64,000 nt of DNA from Paracoccus methylovorus. Lineage in GTDB: Bacteria > Pseudomonadota > Alphaproteobacteria > Rhodobacterales > Rhodobacteraceae. This document shows, piece after piece, positions 31,507 to 39,920 of the stretch. Both the position numbers and the translations under genes were made by a program. The notes under the pieces were generated by a model. That model saw only the letters and a list, made by a program, of their open reading frames with translations. It did not search any database and was not told where the DNA came from. Every line of letters starts with the position of its first letter. Within the stretch, counting starts at the first letter, position 1. The stretch is from assembly GCF_016919705.1 (NCBI RefSeq), contig NZ_CP070371.1, positions 587,501 to 651,500 on the forward strand, in the 5' to 3' direction.

Positions 31507-32591
31507 CGCAACCCATCCCGCCCGATGTGGTGGCGTTGAGCGACTATCAGCGCTATGCCGCCGCCATCCTGCCGGCGCCGGTTTGCGCCTATGTCGAGGG
31601 GGCCGGTGCGGATGGGCTGACGGCACAGGCCAACCAGAGCGCCTGGCAAGGGCTGCGGCTGCACTCGTGCCTGCTTTGCGACATGCGGGGCGCGAATACC
31701 GATCTGCGCCTGTTCGGCCTTGAATTGCCGCATCCCTTTCTGTTGGCGCCCGTGGCATTTCACGGCCTTGCTCACCCCGAGGGGGAACATGCCACCGCCC
31801 TGGGTGCGGCGGCGACGGGCAGTCTGATGGTCGTTTCAACTCAGGCCGGGCTGACGCTGGCAGAGATTGCCCAGCAGGCGCAGGGGCCGTTGTGGTTCCA
31901 GCTTTATATGCAGGCCGAGCGCGCTGACACGCTGTCCCTTGTCCGTCGCGCTGAGGCGGCGGGGTATCGCGCGCTGGTCGTGACCGTGGACGCGCCGGTG
32001 AACGGCATCCGCAATACCGAGGTGCGGGCAGGTTTCGCGCTGCCCGAGGGGTTGCGGGCGGTCAATCTGGACGGGATGCGACCGCCGCAGATCCGCGCGT
32101 TGCCGGGGCGGGCGGCGACCTTTCTTGGCCTGCTCGATCACGCGCCGCGATGGGAGGATATTCTTTGGTTAAAGGCCCAGACCCGGCTGCCTGTGCTGCT
32201 GAAGGGGATCATGTCCCCCGATGATGCCGAACGCGCCGTCGAGGTGGGTGCGGATGGGGTGATCGTGTCGAACCACGGCGGCCGCGCGCTTGATACGCTC
32301 CCCGCGACCGCAGAGGCGCTGCCGGTGGTGGTCCGGCGGATTGCCGGGCGCGTTCCGGTGCTTTGCGATGGCGGCATCCGGCGCGGCACCGATGCCTTGA
32401 AGGCTCTGGCGCTGGGGGCCTCGGCGGTGCTGGTCGGCCGCCCGCAGATCCATGCGCTGGCCGTGGGGGGTGCGGCTGGCGTTGCGCATATGCTGACCAT
32501 CCTGCGTGCCGAACTGGAGGTCGCCATGGCCCTGACCGGGCGGCGCAATCTGGCCGAGATCGACGAAACCGTGCTGTGGCCTAGCTCTTGA
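31503..32591 (+). CDS. FMN-dependent alpha-hydroxy acid dehydrogenase
   Basis: This 362-residue TIM-barrel flavoprotein belongs to the L-lactate dehydrogenase/glycolate oxidase family. FMN-binding and catalytic segments are present: YVEGAGADG, PVAFHGLAHPEGE, LWFQLYMQ, VLLKGIMSPDDA, and the catalytic His-Gly-Gly-Arg of VSNHGGRALDTLPAT. The substrate is not clear: lactate, mandelate and other 2-hydroxy acids are all possible. Its probable TTG start overlaps the piuC stop, so it is part of the receptor/piuC operon. Similar trios occur with PiuC-type genes, hinting at a hydroxyacid made in siderophore handling, which is inference. Confidence 0.85.
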   Translation: MTQPIPPDVVALSDYQRYAAAILPAPVCAYVEGAGADGLTAQANQSAWQGLRLHSCLLCDMRGANTDLRLFGLELPHPFLLAPVAFHGLAHPEGEHATALGAAATGSLMVVSTQAGLTLAEIAQQAQGPLWFQLYMQAERADTLSLVRRAEAAGYRALVVTVDAPVNGIRNTEVRAGFALPEGLRAVNLDGMRPPQIRALPGRAATFLGLLDHAPRWEDILWLKAQTRLPVLLKGIMSPDDAERAVEVGADGVIVSNHGGRALDTLPATAEALPVVVRRIAGRVPVLCDGGIRRGTDALKALALGASAVLVGRPQIHALAVGGAAGVAHMLTILRAELEVAMALTGRRNLAEIDETVLWPSS

Positions 32592-33381
32592 AGCTGCGCC
32601 ACAGGCTCAGCGCCGCATCGGACAGATCGCCCAGCCGGGCCAGCACATGTTCGCGCCCCAGTTCCGGCACGTCGCTGGTGTGGTCCAGCCGTCGCAGCAG
32701 CCGCAGCACCCGCCGCTGGTGAATGCCGGTCCAAAGCTGGATCGGATCCGCAACCAGCCCGGCAAAGGTCGTCACGACCGAGGCCAGCACGGCAAGAACG
32801 ATCCCGGTCATCACCACCTCGGCGCTGGAAAGCTCTTGCGGGAAGGTGCCATACCACATGCGGCCGGCCCAGTTTCCCAGCGCGAAATTCTCGATCGCCT
32901 GTGTTTGGGCGCGCAGATGCGCGACCGGCCCGGCCAGCGAGATCACGCCCGGAGTGGCCCGGTGAAACAGCCATATCCCCGCCGCCAGCACCAGAAGCGA
33001 GGTGGTGATTTCGGCCACCGCGTTGCGCGTCTCGGCATAGTTCGAAACGGCGCGGGTGACGGCGGCCGGCGGGGCCTTGGGTGCCAGCCCCTTTGCGGCC
33101 AGATCGTCGATCAGGCCGTCAAGATCTGCCTTGATCCGTTGGGCGACGTCGGATTTCAGAAAGATTTTGCGCCGGACCAGCCAGTTGCCGGCCCGCACCA
33201 GCCCGATCCGGCGCAAGAGCGGCCCACCCAGCCGCGTCAGCAGAAACAGCGGCGACAGCATGACGTTGACGGGTGCGCGCAAAAGGTCCAGCCCCACGGC
33301 GTGCCGATGCAGTGCCAGCGTGCCGCGCAACCCGTAGCGGGCACGGACAAAGCGGCGGACCTCGGTCTCGCGCCGGGTCAT
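32581..33381 (-). CDS. DUF6635-like membrane protein of unknown function
   Basis: This 266-residue protein has a basic N-terminal half and two or three hydrophobic segments (AEITTSLLVLAAGIWLF and VVMTGIVLAVLASVVTTFAG are clear). It resembles the uncharacterised DUF6635 family of Rhodobacterales; this is recalled from general similarity and not certain. ATG at MTRRETEVRRF was chosen; the frame is open to a TTG at 33468. It is convergent with the flavoprotein gene and the two overlap by 11 bp at their 3' ends. No function can be given. Confidence 0.6.
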   Translation of the reverse strand: MTRRETEVRRFVRARYGLRGTLALHRHAVGLDLLRAPVNVMLSPLFLLTRLGGPLLRRIGLVRAGNWLVRRKIFLKSDVAQRIKADLDGLIDDLAAKGLAPKAPPAAVTRAVSNYAETRNAVAEITTSLLVLAAGIWLFHRATPGVISLAGPVAHLRAQTQAIENFALGNWAGRMWYGTFPQELSSAEVVMTGIVLAVLASVVTTFAGLVADPIQLWTGIHQRRVLRLLRRLDHTSDVPELGREHVLARLGDLSDAALSLWRSFKS

Positions 33382-33478
33382 CGGGCGGGTGTCGGCGGGT
33401 TGCAATGCCACGGGTACGGTCCTTTGCCGGATCGTGCCCAATCTAGGGATCGCGGTGCGGCGGCTCAATGCCGGCCGG

Positions 33479-34498
33479 TCAGATCAGTGCCACCAATCCC
33501 AGCCCAAGGGTCGAGATGAACAGCCAAGCCAGCGCACCAAGCGCCAGCGGTCGCATGCCCTTGGCCTGCAGCTTGCGGATGTCGGTCTCCAGCCCCATCG
33601 CCGCCAGCGCCATGGTCAGCAGAAAGGCGGTCAGGTCCACGACCTCGACTTGCAGCGCCTCGGGCAAGGGCAGGGCGCTGTTGAGCAGAACAACGGCGAT
33701 AAAGCCCAGTACGAACCACGGCGCAGGTGCCGAACCCTGTGCCTTGCCGCCCCGCCGACGCGCCAGCGCGCCCAGCGTCAGGATCAGCGGCGCCAGCAGC
33801 ATGACCCGGCTTAGCTTGGCCACGGTGGCCGCTTGCCCGGATTCGGCGCCATGCTGGAACCCTGCGCCGACGACCTGCGCCACCTCATGTATGGTTGCGC
33901 CGATCCAGATGCCGTAATGGGCAGGGGCCATCGCCATCATCCCGCCCAGGATCGGCATGGCCAGCATCGAGAGAGAGCCGAAGACGGTGACGCAGGCGAT
34001 GGCATAGGCTACGTCCTCGTCCGAACCGCGCGTGACGGTATTCGTCGCGATGACCGCCGAAGCGCCGCAAACCGAGGTGCCCGCCGCGATCAGTTCCGCA
34101 AGCCGGGCCTCGACCCCCAACGCCTTGCCGGCCCATTTGGTGAAGACGAAGGTGGCGGCCAGCGTTACCGAAATTACCGCCAGTCCGGGCAGGCCGACGG
34201 CGCGCAACTGCTCCAGCGTCAGTTGAAAACCCAACAGCACGATGGCGAAACGCAGCACACGGCGCAGGGTAAAGCCGATGCCCGGTCGCGCGGCCTCGGG
34301 CGTGCCGAAAAGGTTGCGCAGCGCCATGCCCAAAACCATGGCCACCACCAGCGGGCTAAGCGCCGGGATGCCGGAAAGCCTTTGCGCCGCCGTGGCAACG
34401 ACCGCGATGCCAAAAGTCAGGCCCAGCCCCGGCAGGATCGCCCCAGACCACACCCCCAATGAGGAAGAAGTTTGCGGGCTATGGTCGGTCGAGGACAT
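33479..34498 (-). CDS. yeiH: YeiH-family membrane protein (putative sulfate/sulfite exporter)
   Basis: This 339-residue integral membrane protein has about ten spans and the UPF0324/YeiH signature segments GMALRNLFGTPEAARPGIGF, LRFAIVLLGFQLT, AAGTSVCGASAVIATN and IHEVAQVVGAGF. Family members are annotated as putative sulfate exporters, and E. coli YeiH is controlled by its divergent LysR neighbour YeiE; the same layout is seen here. Transport of sulfite or sulfate is therefore likely but unproven. The ATG chosen gives MSSTDHSPQ. Confidence 0.85.
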   Translation of the reverse strand: MSSTDHSPQTSSSLGVWSGAILPGLGLTFGIAVVATAAQRLSGIPALSPLVVAMVLGMALRNLFGTPEAARPGIGFTLRRVLRFAIVLLGFQLTLEQLRAVGLPGLAVISVTLAATFVFTKWAGKALGVEARLAELIAAGTSVCGASAVIATNTVTRGSDEDVAYAIACVTVFGSLSMLAMPILGGMMAMAPAHYGIWIGATIHEVAQVVGAGFQHGAESGQAATVAKLSRVMLLAPLILTLGALARRRGGKAQGSAPAPWFVLGFIAVVLLNSALPLPEALQVEVVDLTAFLLTMALAAMGLETDIRKLQAKGMRPLALGALAWLFISTLGLGLVALI

Positions 34499-34538
34499 CG
34501 TCGCGTTCCTTTGTGCTGGACTGGAACATGGTCCTGAA

Positions 34539-34562
34539 ACTATGTTCAATCCATCGCATAGT
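34539..34562. promoter_or_regulatory. Candidate LysR operator between yeiH and its regulator
   Basis: ACTATG and CATAGT arms flank a 12-bp centre, midway between the divergent starts. LysR-type regulators bind dyads of this kind in divergent promoters. The spacing is not the classical T-N11-A. Confidence 0.4.
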
Positions 34563-34599
34563 ATTTGCCATATCATTCGATTTTACTTATTGATCATGC

Positions 34600-35502
34600 A
34601 TGACACTGGAACAGCTCCGTATCTTTCTTGCCGTGGCCGAAAGGCAGCATGTCACCCGCGCGGCCGAGGCGCTGAACTTGACGCAATCGGCGGTCAGCGC
34701 CGCCGTTTCGGCGTTGGAGGCACGCCATGGTGTGCGGTTCTTTGACCGGGTAGGGCGGCGTATCGTGCTGACAGAAACCGGCGAAGCCTTCATGGCCGAA
34801 GCACGCGCGGTGCTGGACCGGGCCGAGACGGCCGAGATGGTGCTGGAGGATCTGGCCCGCGAGCCGCGCGGGCGGTTGCGGGTCCATGCCAGCCAGACCG
34901 TCGCCAGTTATTGGCTGCCCCCGCGACTGGTGGCCCTACGCGAGATGCATCCGGGTATCGAACTGCGCCTGACCGTCAGCAACACCACCCATGTCGCGGA
35001 TGCGGTGCAAGAGGGGGGCGCCGATCTGGGTCTGGTCGAGGGCGCGGTGACGCATGGCGATCTGCACCGGCAGGTGGTGGCGCGGGACCGGCTGGTGCTT
35101 GTCATGGCTACCGATCATCCTTGGGCGGGACTGGAAGAGGTGCCTCTGGCCGGGCTGCAAACGCAGAACTGGATCCTGCGTGAGCCGGGCTCGGGCACGC
35201 GGTCGGAGTTCGAGACCTGGCTGTCGGCGCAGGGGCTTGACGTGGCTGCGCTGTCTTTGGCGTTGGAACTGCCCTCGAACGAGGCGGTGCTGAATGCGGT
35301 GGCGGCCAGCCAATGTCTGGCGGCGCTGTCGCAACGCGCTGTGGCGCGCCCGGCTGCAGCCGGCTGGATCCGCGCCCTGCCGCTGGTGGGGGCCGAACGG
35401 CCGTTTTCCCTGCTGACCAATCCGCAGCGCTATCGCACCCGCGCCGTGCAGGCGCTGATCGGGATTCTGGCGGATGAGAGCTTTGCAGGCGGTGTGATCT
35501 GA
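34600..35502 (+). CDS. LysR-family regulator, YeiE-like
   Basis: This 300-residue regulator has an N-terminal winged helix (LEQLRIFLAVAERQHVTRAA, LTQSAVSAAVSALEA) and a C-terminal periplasmic-binding-like effector domain starting near residue 90. It is divergent from yeiH with 101 bp between starts, matching the YeiE-YeiH pair of enterobacteria, where YeiE is tied to sulfite response. It could also respond to another sulfur compound; only the position supports the choice. Confidence 0.8.
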   Translation: MTLEQLRIFLAVAERQHVTRAAEALNLTQSAVSAAVSALEARHGVRFFDRVGRRIVLTETGEAFMAEARAVLDRAETAEMVLEDLAREPRGRLRVHASQTVASYWLPPRLVALREMHPGIELRLTVSNTTHVADAVQEGGADLGLVEGAVTHGDLHRQVVARDRLVLVMATDHPWAGLEEVPLAGLQTQNWILREPGSGTRSEFETWLSAQGLDVAALSLALELPSNEAVLNAVAASQCLAALSQRAVARPAAAGWIRALPLVGAERPFSLLTNPQRYRTRAVQALIGILADESFAGGVI

Positions 35503-35573
35503 CGGGAAAGGTCGGCGTGGTGCCCCGGCCTGATGGTGACGTCGTGCTAATTGGCGGTATGCCGAGTTTCGCT

Positions 35574-35602
35574 TTGACTCGCGGGTCGTGACAGGATAGG
35601 CG
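35574..35602 (+). promoter_or_regulatory. Possible promoter of the DEAD-box helicase gene
   Basis: TTGACT (35574-35579) is followed after 16-17 bp by ATAGGC/TAGGCG. The -10 is poor. The rest of the 35503-35711 gap is GC-rich and shows nothing else. Confidence 0.25.
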
Positions 35603-35711
35603 GGCGGCTTGGCTCCGCGTTCCGGGCCGGCGGGCCCGTGGGGAGAGCCCGGCCGCAAAGGGGAATGGTGCCTTCACCCGGATGCCACGCATCCCCTTTT
35701 TGGCGAAGAAC

Positions 35712-37769
35712 ATGAACGAATATGATATTGCCGCGCCTTTGGCCGCGGCGCTGGCGGCCAAGGGCTATGCCAGCCTGACTACTGTGCAACAAGCGGCGCT
35801 GGCGCCCGAGGCGCGGGGCCGCGATGTATTGGTCTCGGCCCAGACCGGTTCGGGCAAGACGGTGGCCTTCGGACTGGCCATGGCCGGCGACATCCTTGAC
35901 GGCGCGGCATTGCCCGTGGCGGGACAGCCGCTGGCGCTGGCCATCGCGCCGACGCGCGAGCTGGCATTGCAGGTCGCACGCGAACTGGGCTGGCTTTACG
36001 AACAGGCGGGCGCGCGCATCGCCACCTGCGTCGGCGGCATGGATTACCGCACCGAGCGTCGGGCGCTTGAACGCGGCGCGCATATCGTCGTCGGCACCCC
36101 CGGCCGGTTGCGCGACCATATCGAGCGCGGTTCGCTGGACCTGACCGCGCTGCGCGCCAGCGTGCTGGACGAGGCGGATGAAATGCTCGACCTCGGCTTC
36201 CGCGAGGATCTGGAGTTCATTCTTGGCTCTGCGCCTGCGGAACGGCGCACGCTGATGTTCTCGGCCACCGTGCCGCCAGCCATCGAGGCGCTGGCCCGCG
36301 ACTTCCAGCGCGATGCCCTGCGCATTCAGGCCATCGGAGAGGCCCGTCAGCACGTCGATATCGAATATCGCGCCCTGTCGGTGACGACCCGCGACCGCGA
36401 GCACGCCATCTTCAACACCCTGCGCTATTACGAGGCGAGCCGCGCCATCATCTTCTGCAAGACCCGCGCCAACGTGAACCACCTGTTGGCGCGCATGGGC
36501 AATCGCGGCTTCAAGGTCGTGGCCCTGTCGGGAGAGTTGAGCCAGCAAGAGCGCAGCCACGCCCTGCAAGCCCTGCGCGACGGCCGGGCCCGGGTCTGCA
36601 TCGCCACCGACGTGGCCGCACGGGGCATCGACCTGCCGGGACTGGAACTTGTGATCCACGCCGACCTGCCGACGAACCCCGATACCTTGCTGCACCGCTC
36701 GGGCCGCACCGGCCGGGCAGGGGCCAAGGGCACGTCGGTCCTGATCGTCCCTGCGGCGGAATACAAGCGGGCGCAGCGGCTGCTGCAGCGCGCCAAGCTG
36801 GTCGCGGAATGGGGCAAGGCGCCCTCGGCCGACGATGTGCAGGCCCGCGACGACGTGCGCCTGCTGGAACATCCCGCGCTGGCCGAAGCGCCGGGTGACG
36901 AGGCCGCGCTTGCCGCGTCGCTGCTGGAACGCTTTGGTGCCGAACAGGTCGCCTCGGCTTTCGTGCGGATGTGGCGTGAAGGTCGTCCGGCGCCCGAGGA
37001 ACTGTCCGAAAACACCCTTCCCACACCCGCCGCGCCGCGTGACCGGGGTGAATTCGGTCCTGCGGTCTGGTTTCTGCTGTCGGTCGGCCATTCCGGCCGG
37101 GCCGAGGCCCGCTGGCTTTTGCCCAAGATCTGCGAGGCCGGCGGCATCACCCGCGACGCCATCGGCGCGATCCGGGTCAAGACCGAGCAGACCTTTGTGC
37201 AGATCTCCGCGCCTCTGGCTCCGAAATTTGGCGACCTGATCGAGTTGGAACCCGGCCTGACCATGCGCCGGATCGACGGTGAGCCGGTATTCGACGCTCC
37301 GCCGCCCGAGCGCGAGAAAAAACCCTATCGCGCCGCGACCCCGCGTGCCCCGCGCCCCGAGCCGGTCGAGCCTCTGACCAAACCCAAGTCCAAACCGGCC
37401 CGCCGCCCGGCGTTGCTGGACCCCGACGACGTGAAACCCCGCGCCGCCCGACCCGCGCCCGAGACGGTGGTGACGGAGATCGCGCCGGTGACGGAGCCGG
37501 CCGCGGCGCCCCGCAAGGCGCGCTGGAGCATGGAAAAGAAGCAGGCGCATAAAACCGCGCCGAAAGCTGCCCCGCGGGCGGCAGGATCCAAGTCCCATGG
37601 CGCCGCGCCGCGCGACGACCGGCCGGCCCGCACCGAGGGTGCCGAGGCACGCCCCAAACGTGCCGCCGGTTTCAAGTCCCATAAGGCTGCGGGCGGCTGG
37701 CAGGGTAAGGCAGCGGGGGACAAACCGTTCCGCGCCGGCCCGAAACCGGGCAAACCGGCCAAGCGTTAA
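35712..37769 (+). CDS. DEAD-box RNA helicase (DeaD/CsdA type)
   Basis: This 685-residue ATP-dependent RNA helicase has the motifs in order: Q-motif region (LTTVQQAAL), I AQTGSGKT, Ia PTRELALQ, II DEAD (LDEADEMLD), III SAT, IV IFCKT, V TDVAARGIDLPGL, VI HRSGRTGRAG. A DbpA-type RNA-binding domain follows at about residues 440-515 (GPAVWFLLSVGHSGRAEARW). The last ~150 residues are a basic, proline/alanine-rich tail likely to be disordered. Roles in ribosome assembly and RNA turnover, often cold-linked, are typical. Start MNEYDIAAPL is preferred; MPRIPFLAKN ten codons earlier (35682) is possible. Its stop shares TTAA with the convergent Hsp70 gene. Confidence 0.92.
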   Translation: MNEYDIAAPLAAALAAKGYASLTTVQQAALAPEARGRDVLVSAQTGSGKTVAFGLAMAGDILDGAALPVAGQPLALAIAPTRELALQVARELGWLYEQAGARIATCVGGMDYRTERRALERGAHIVVGTPGRLRDHIERGSLDLTALRASVLDEADEMLDLGFREDLEFILGSAPAERRTLMFSATVPPAIEALARDFQRDALRIQAIGEARQHVDIEYRALSVTTRDREHAIFNTLRYYEASRAIIFCKTRANVNHLLARMGNRGFKVVALSGELSQQERSHALQALRDGRARVCIATDVAARGIDLPGLELVIHADLPTNPDTLLHRSGRTGRAGAKGTSVLIVPAAEYKRAQRLLQRAKLVAEWGKAPSADDVQARDDVRLLEHPALAEAPGDEAALAASLLERFGAEQVASAFVRMWREGRPAPEELSENTLPTPAAPRDRGEFGPAVWFLLSVGHSGRAEARWLLPKICEAGGITRDAIGAIRVKTEQTFVQISAPLAPKFGDLIELEPGLTMRRIDGEPVFDAPPPEREKKPYRAATPRAPRPEPVEPLTKPKSKPARRPALLDPDDVKPRAARPAPETVVTEIAPVTEPAAAPRKARWSMEKKQAHKTAPKAAPRAAGSKSHGAAPRDDRPARTEGAEARPKRAAGFKSHKAAGGWQGKAAGDKPFRAGPKPGKPAKR

Positions 37770-39001
37770 CGCGCCGTCGCCAGCGCCAGCCCGTCCACCA
37801 CCGCGGTAAAAGCTTCCGAGCGCAGCAATTGCGCCTCGGGGCAAAGCCGCAGGGCTTCGGCGGCGACGAGACCCATCAGGCTGGAGCCGCCGACCAGGAT
37901 CACGCTGCCGACCTGTGCTGGTGCGATCCCGGCCATGCGCAGCGTCTCGGCCGCAGCGTCGTGAAGTTCGGTGCGATAGCCTGACAAAGCTTCGTTCAGC
38001 GAGGCGGGCGAGATCGCCGGCGCCAGCCTCGGCTCGATAAAGCCCATGGCGATCTGCGCGCCCTCGCCACCGTTCGCAGCGATCTTGCCGCGTTCGACGG
38101 CAAAGGCCAGTTCATGGCCCAACTCCTCGTCCAGCACGGTGATCAGGCGGGTCATGGCGGCACGATCCACCGCCATGCGCGCCATATCCGCGGCCATGCG
38201 CCGTGTTTCGGGCACATACAGAAACGGGATCTTTGCCCAGGTTGCCAGATCGACATAGATCGCATTTGGCACCGGCAAAAGACCCGGCCCCATCACGCGC
38301 CGCAACTTTCCACCATGCCCCAAGGCCGGCATGGCATGGTTCAGCGAGATTTGCTGGTCGAAATCGGTTCCCCCCAGCCGGATGCCGTGATTGGCCAGAA
38401 TCTCCAGTCCTTCATTCCCGCTGCGAAAGACCGAGAAATCCGAGGTGCCGCCGCCGATATCCACGATCAGCCCGATTTCTCCTGCCCGGCCCAGCCCGTG
38501 GCTGGCAAGTGCGGCGGCCTCGGGCTCGGCCAGAAAGGCGACCTCGTCAAAGCCGGCCGCCAGATAGCAGCCGCGTAGATCTGCCTCGGCCTGCGCGTCG
38601 CGGGTGGGGTCATTCGAGTGGAAATGCACCGGCCGGCCCGAAAGCACGCGGTGAAAGCCCCGGCCCGTTACAGTCTCTGCCCGTTCGCGCAACGTGACCA
38701 GAAAGGCGGTGACGATTTCGGCAAGTGTGCGGCGTTTGCCCGAGATAAGCCGCGATTCATGGAAAAGCGTCGTGCCCAACACGCTTTTCAGCGCCCGCAT
38801 ATAGCGGCCTTCGGCGCCCTGCGTCAGCGCCTCTGCCGCGGCCGTGCCGATCCGCATGCCGCCGCGAGCAGGAAAGAAGACGGCGGTGGGCAAGGTCTCG
38901 CCGTCCGCTTCGATGGCGATACGCCGCGGCCGGCCTTGGTGCAGGATTGCGACGGCCGAGTTCGAGGTCCCGAAATCGATTGCGAGTATGTCGTTCTGCA
39001 T
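37766..39001 (-). CDS. Short Hsp70-family ATPase (YegD-like)
   Basis: This 411-residue protein contains a full actin-like Hsp70 ATPase: phosphate-1 motif DILAIDFGTSNSAVAIL, phosphate-2 VDIGGGTSDFSVF and adenosine motif SVILVGGSSLMGL. It ends there, without the substrate-binding and lid domains of DnaK. E. coli YegD has the same build. Client and partners are unknown. ATG at MQNDILAID was chosen since the domain begins at once; the frame is open 19 codons more. It is convergent with the helicase gene. Confidence 0.88.
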   Translation of the reverse strand: MQNDILAIDFGTSNSAVAILHQGRPRRIAIEADGETLPTAVFFPARGGMRIGTAAAEALTQGAEGRYMRALKSVLGTTLFHESRLISGKRRTLAEIVTAFLVTLRERAETVTGRGFHRVLSGRPVHFHSNDPTRDAQAEADLRGCYLAAGFDEVAFLAEPEAAALASHGLGRAGEIGLIVDIGGGTSDFSVFRSGNEGLEILANHGIRLGGTDFDQQISLNHAMPALGHGGKLRRVMGPGLLPVPNAIYVDLATWAKIPFLYVPETRRMAADMARMAVDRAAMTRLITVLDEELGHELAFAVERGKIAANGGEGAQIAMGFIEPRLAPAISPASLNEALSGYRTELHDAAAETLRMAGIAPAQVGSVILVGGSSLMGLVAAEALRLCPEAQLLRSEAFTAVVDGLALATAR

Positions 39002-39100
39002 CCCTGAGCCCCTGTCCGCAAAACGCGCGCTGTTATCCCTTTGCGCGGCAGGGCGCAAGCGGGGCCGGGCATTGCCCGTGCCCCGACCTGCTTTACGGGG

Positions 39101-39526
39101 TCATCCCCGTTGCGCCAGCCAATGATCGAGACCGGCCTGCGCTACGGCCTGATCCTGCGCCGGGGTGCCCGAAGACACGCCGATGCCACCCACGGTCTGC
39201 CCGTCATGGTCCACCGGCAGGCCGCCGCCCACCACCATCAGCCGGCCGCCGATAGCCGAGGAAATCCCCCAGGCCGGTGCGCCCGGCTGGCTGGCGGCGC
39301 CATATTCGTGCGTGGCCTTGCGCGCCGCCGCTGCGGTAAAGGCCTTGTCTATGGCGATGGTCGCCGAGGTCACCTTACCGCCGTCCATGCGCGAAAAGGC
39401 CACAAGCTGTCCGCTTTCATCGGTGATGGCGATGCACATGGGGACGCCGATCTCGCGGGCATGAGCCTCGGCGCCTGCAATCAGCAGACGCGCGTCCGCC
39501 TGGTCGAGTCGGGTGATGGTGAGCAT
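39101..39526 (-). CDS. GlcG/HbpS-family protein
   Basis: This 141-residue protein matches the GlcG/HbpS (PduO C-terminal-like) family, short alpha/beta proteins some of which bind haem or corrinoids. Typical segments are MCIAITDESGQLVAFSRMDG, AIDKAFTAAAARKATHEYG and GGLPVDHDGQTVGGIGVSSG. AAGGAGAAAACC precedes the ATG. GlcG normally sits in glycolate operons; here it stands alone, 34 kb from glcDEF. No signal peptide is seen, so it is probably cytoplasmic. Function is not known. Confidence 0.85.
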   Translation of the reverse strand: MLTITRLDQADARLLIAGAEAHAREIGVPMCIAITDESGQLVAFSRMDGGKVTSATIAIDKAFTAAAARKATHEYGAASQPGAPAWGISSAIGGRLMVVGGGLPVDHDGQTVGGIGVSSGTPAQDQAVAQAGLDHWLAQRG

Positions 39527-39920
39527 GGTTTTCTCCTTGTGAAAATCGCTCTCAGGTGGTTCGTCCGGCGCGATGCGCGGGGTGGCGGCCTTATGCACGC
39601 CAGCGCCGCGCATTGCACGCCCATAGCTGGCAGCAACGGGTTCTCGGGGTGGAAAGCCAAAGGGGCAAGGGGCGCAGTGATCGGACCGGTGCAGGCTACT
39701 CTGGCAAGGCTGCGGGTATAATCCTTGAGATCAACATGCAGCTTCAACGCGGCGTATAATATTTGGCTGCCCGGGCCCACCAAGGCACCTGCAGCCTGTG
39801 CCCGGGCTTCCTTTATCAGCGGATGACCGCAAAACCGTGCGACGTCGGCGCGGGCCATGGCTATACGCCGGGCGTGCATTATGGCTTGATGGGTCAATCT
39901 GTAATTGCCGGAGATGCGCG
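39527..39920. other. Intergenic region between the GlcG/HbpS gene and the symporter gene
   Basis: Open frames here on both strands lack ribosome binding sites and family features. Two copies of the self-complementary octamer GCCCGGGC (about 39771 and 39801) could form a hairpin with a ~22-base loop; two TATAAT-like patches (GGTATAATCC and CGTATAATAT) at about 39716 and 39755 may be -10 elements on the plus strand for the symporter gene. Confidence 0.4.

Noticed and set aside
35547..37844. 765-codon open frame on the minus strand
   Set aside because: It is antisense to the DEAD-box helicase; its Gly/Arg-rich composition is that of a shadow frame.
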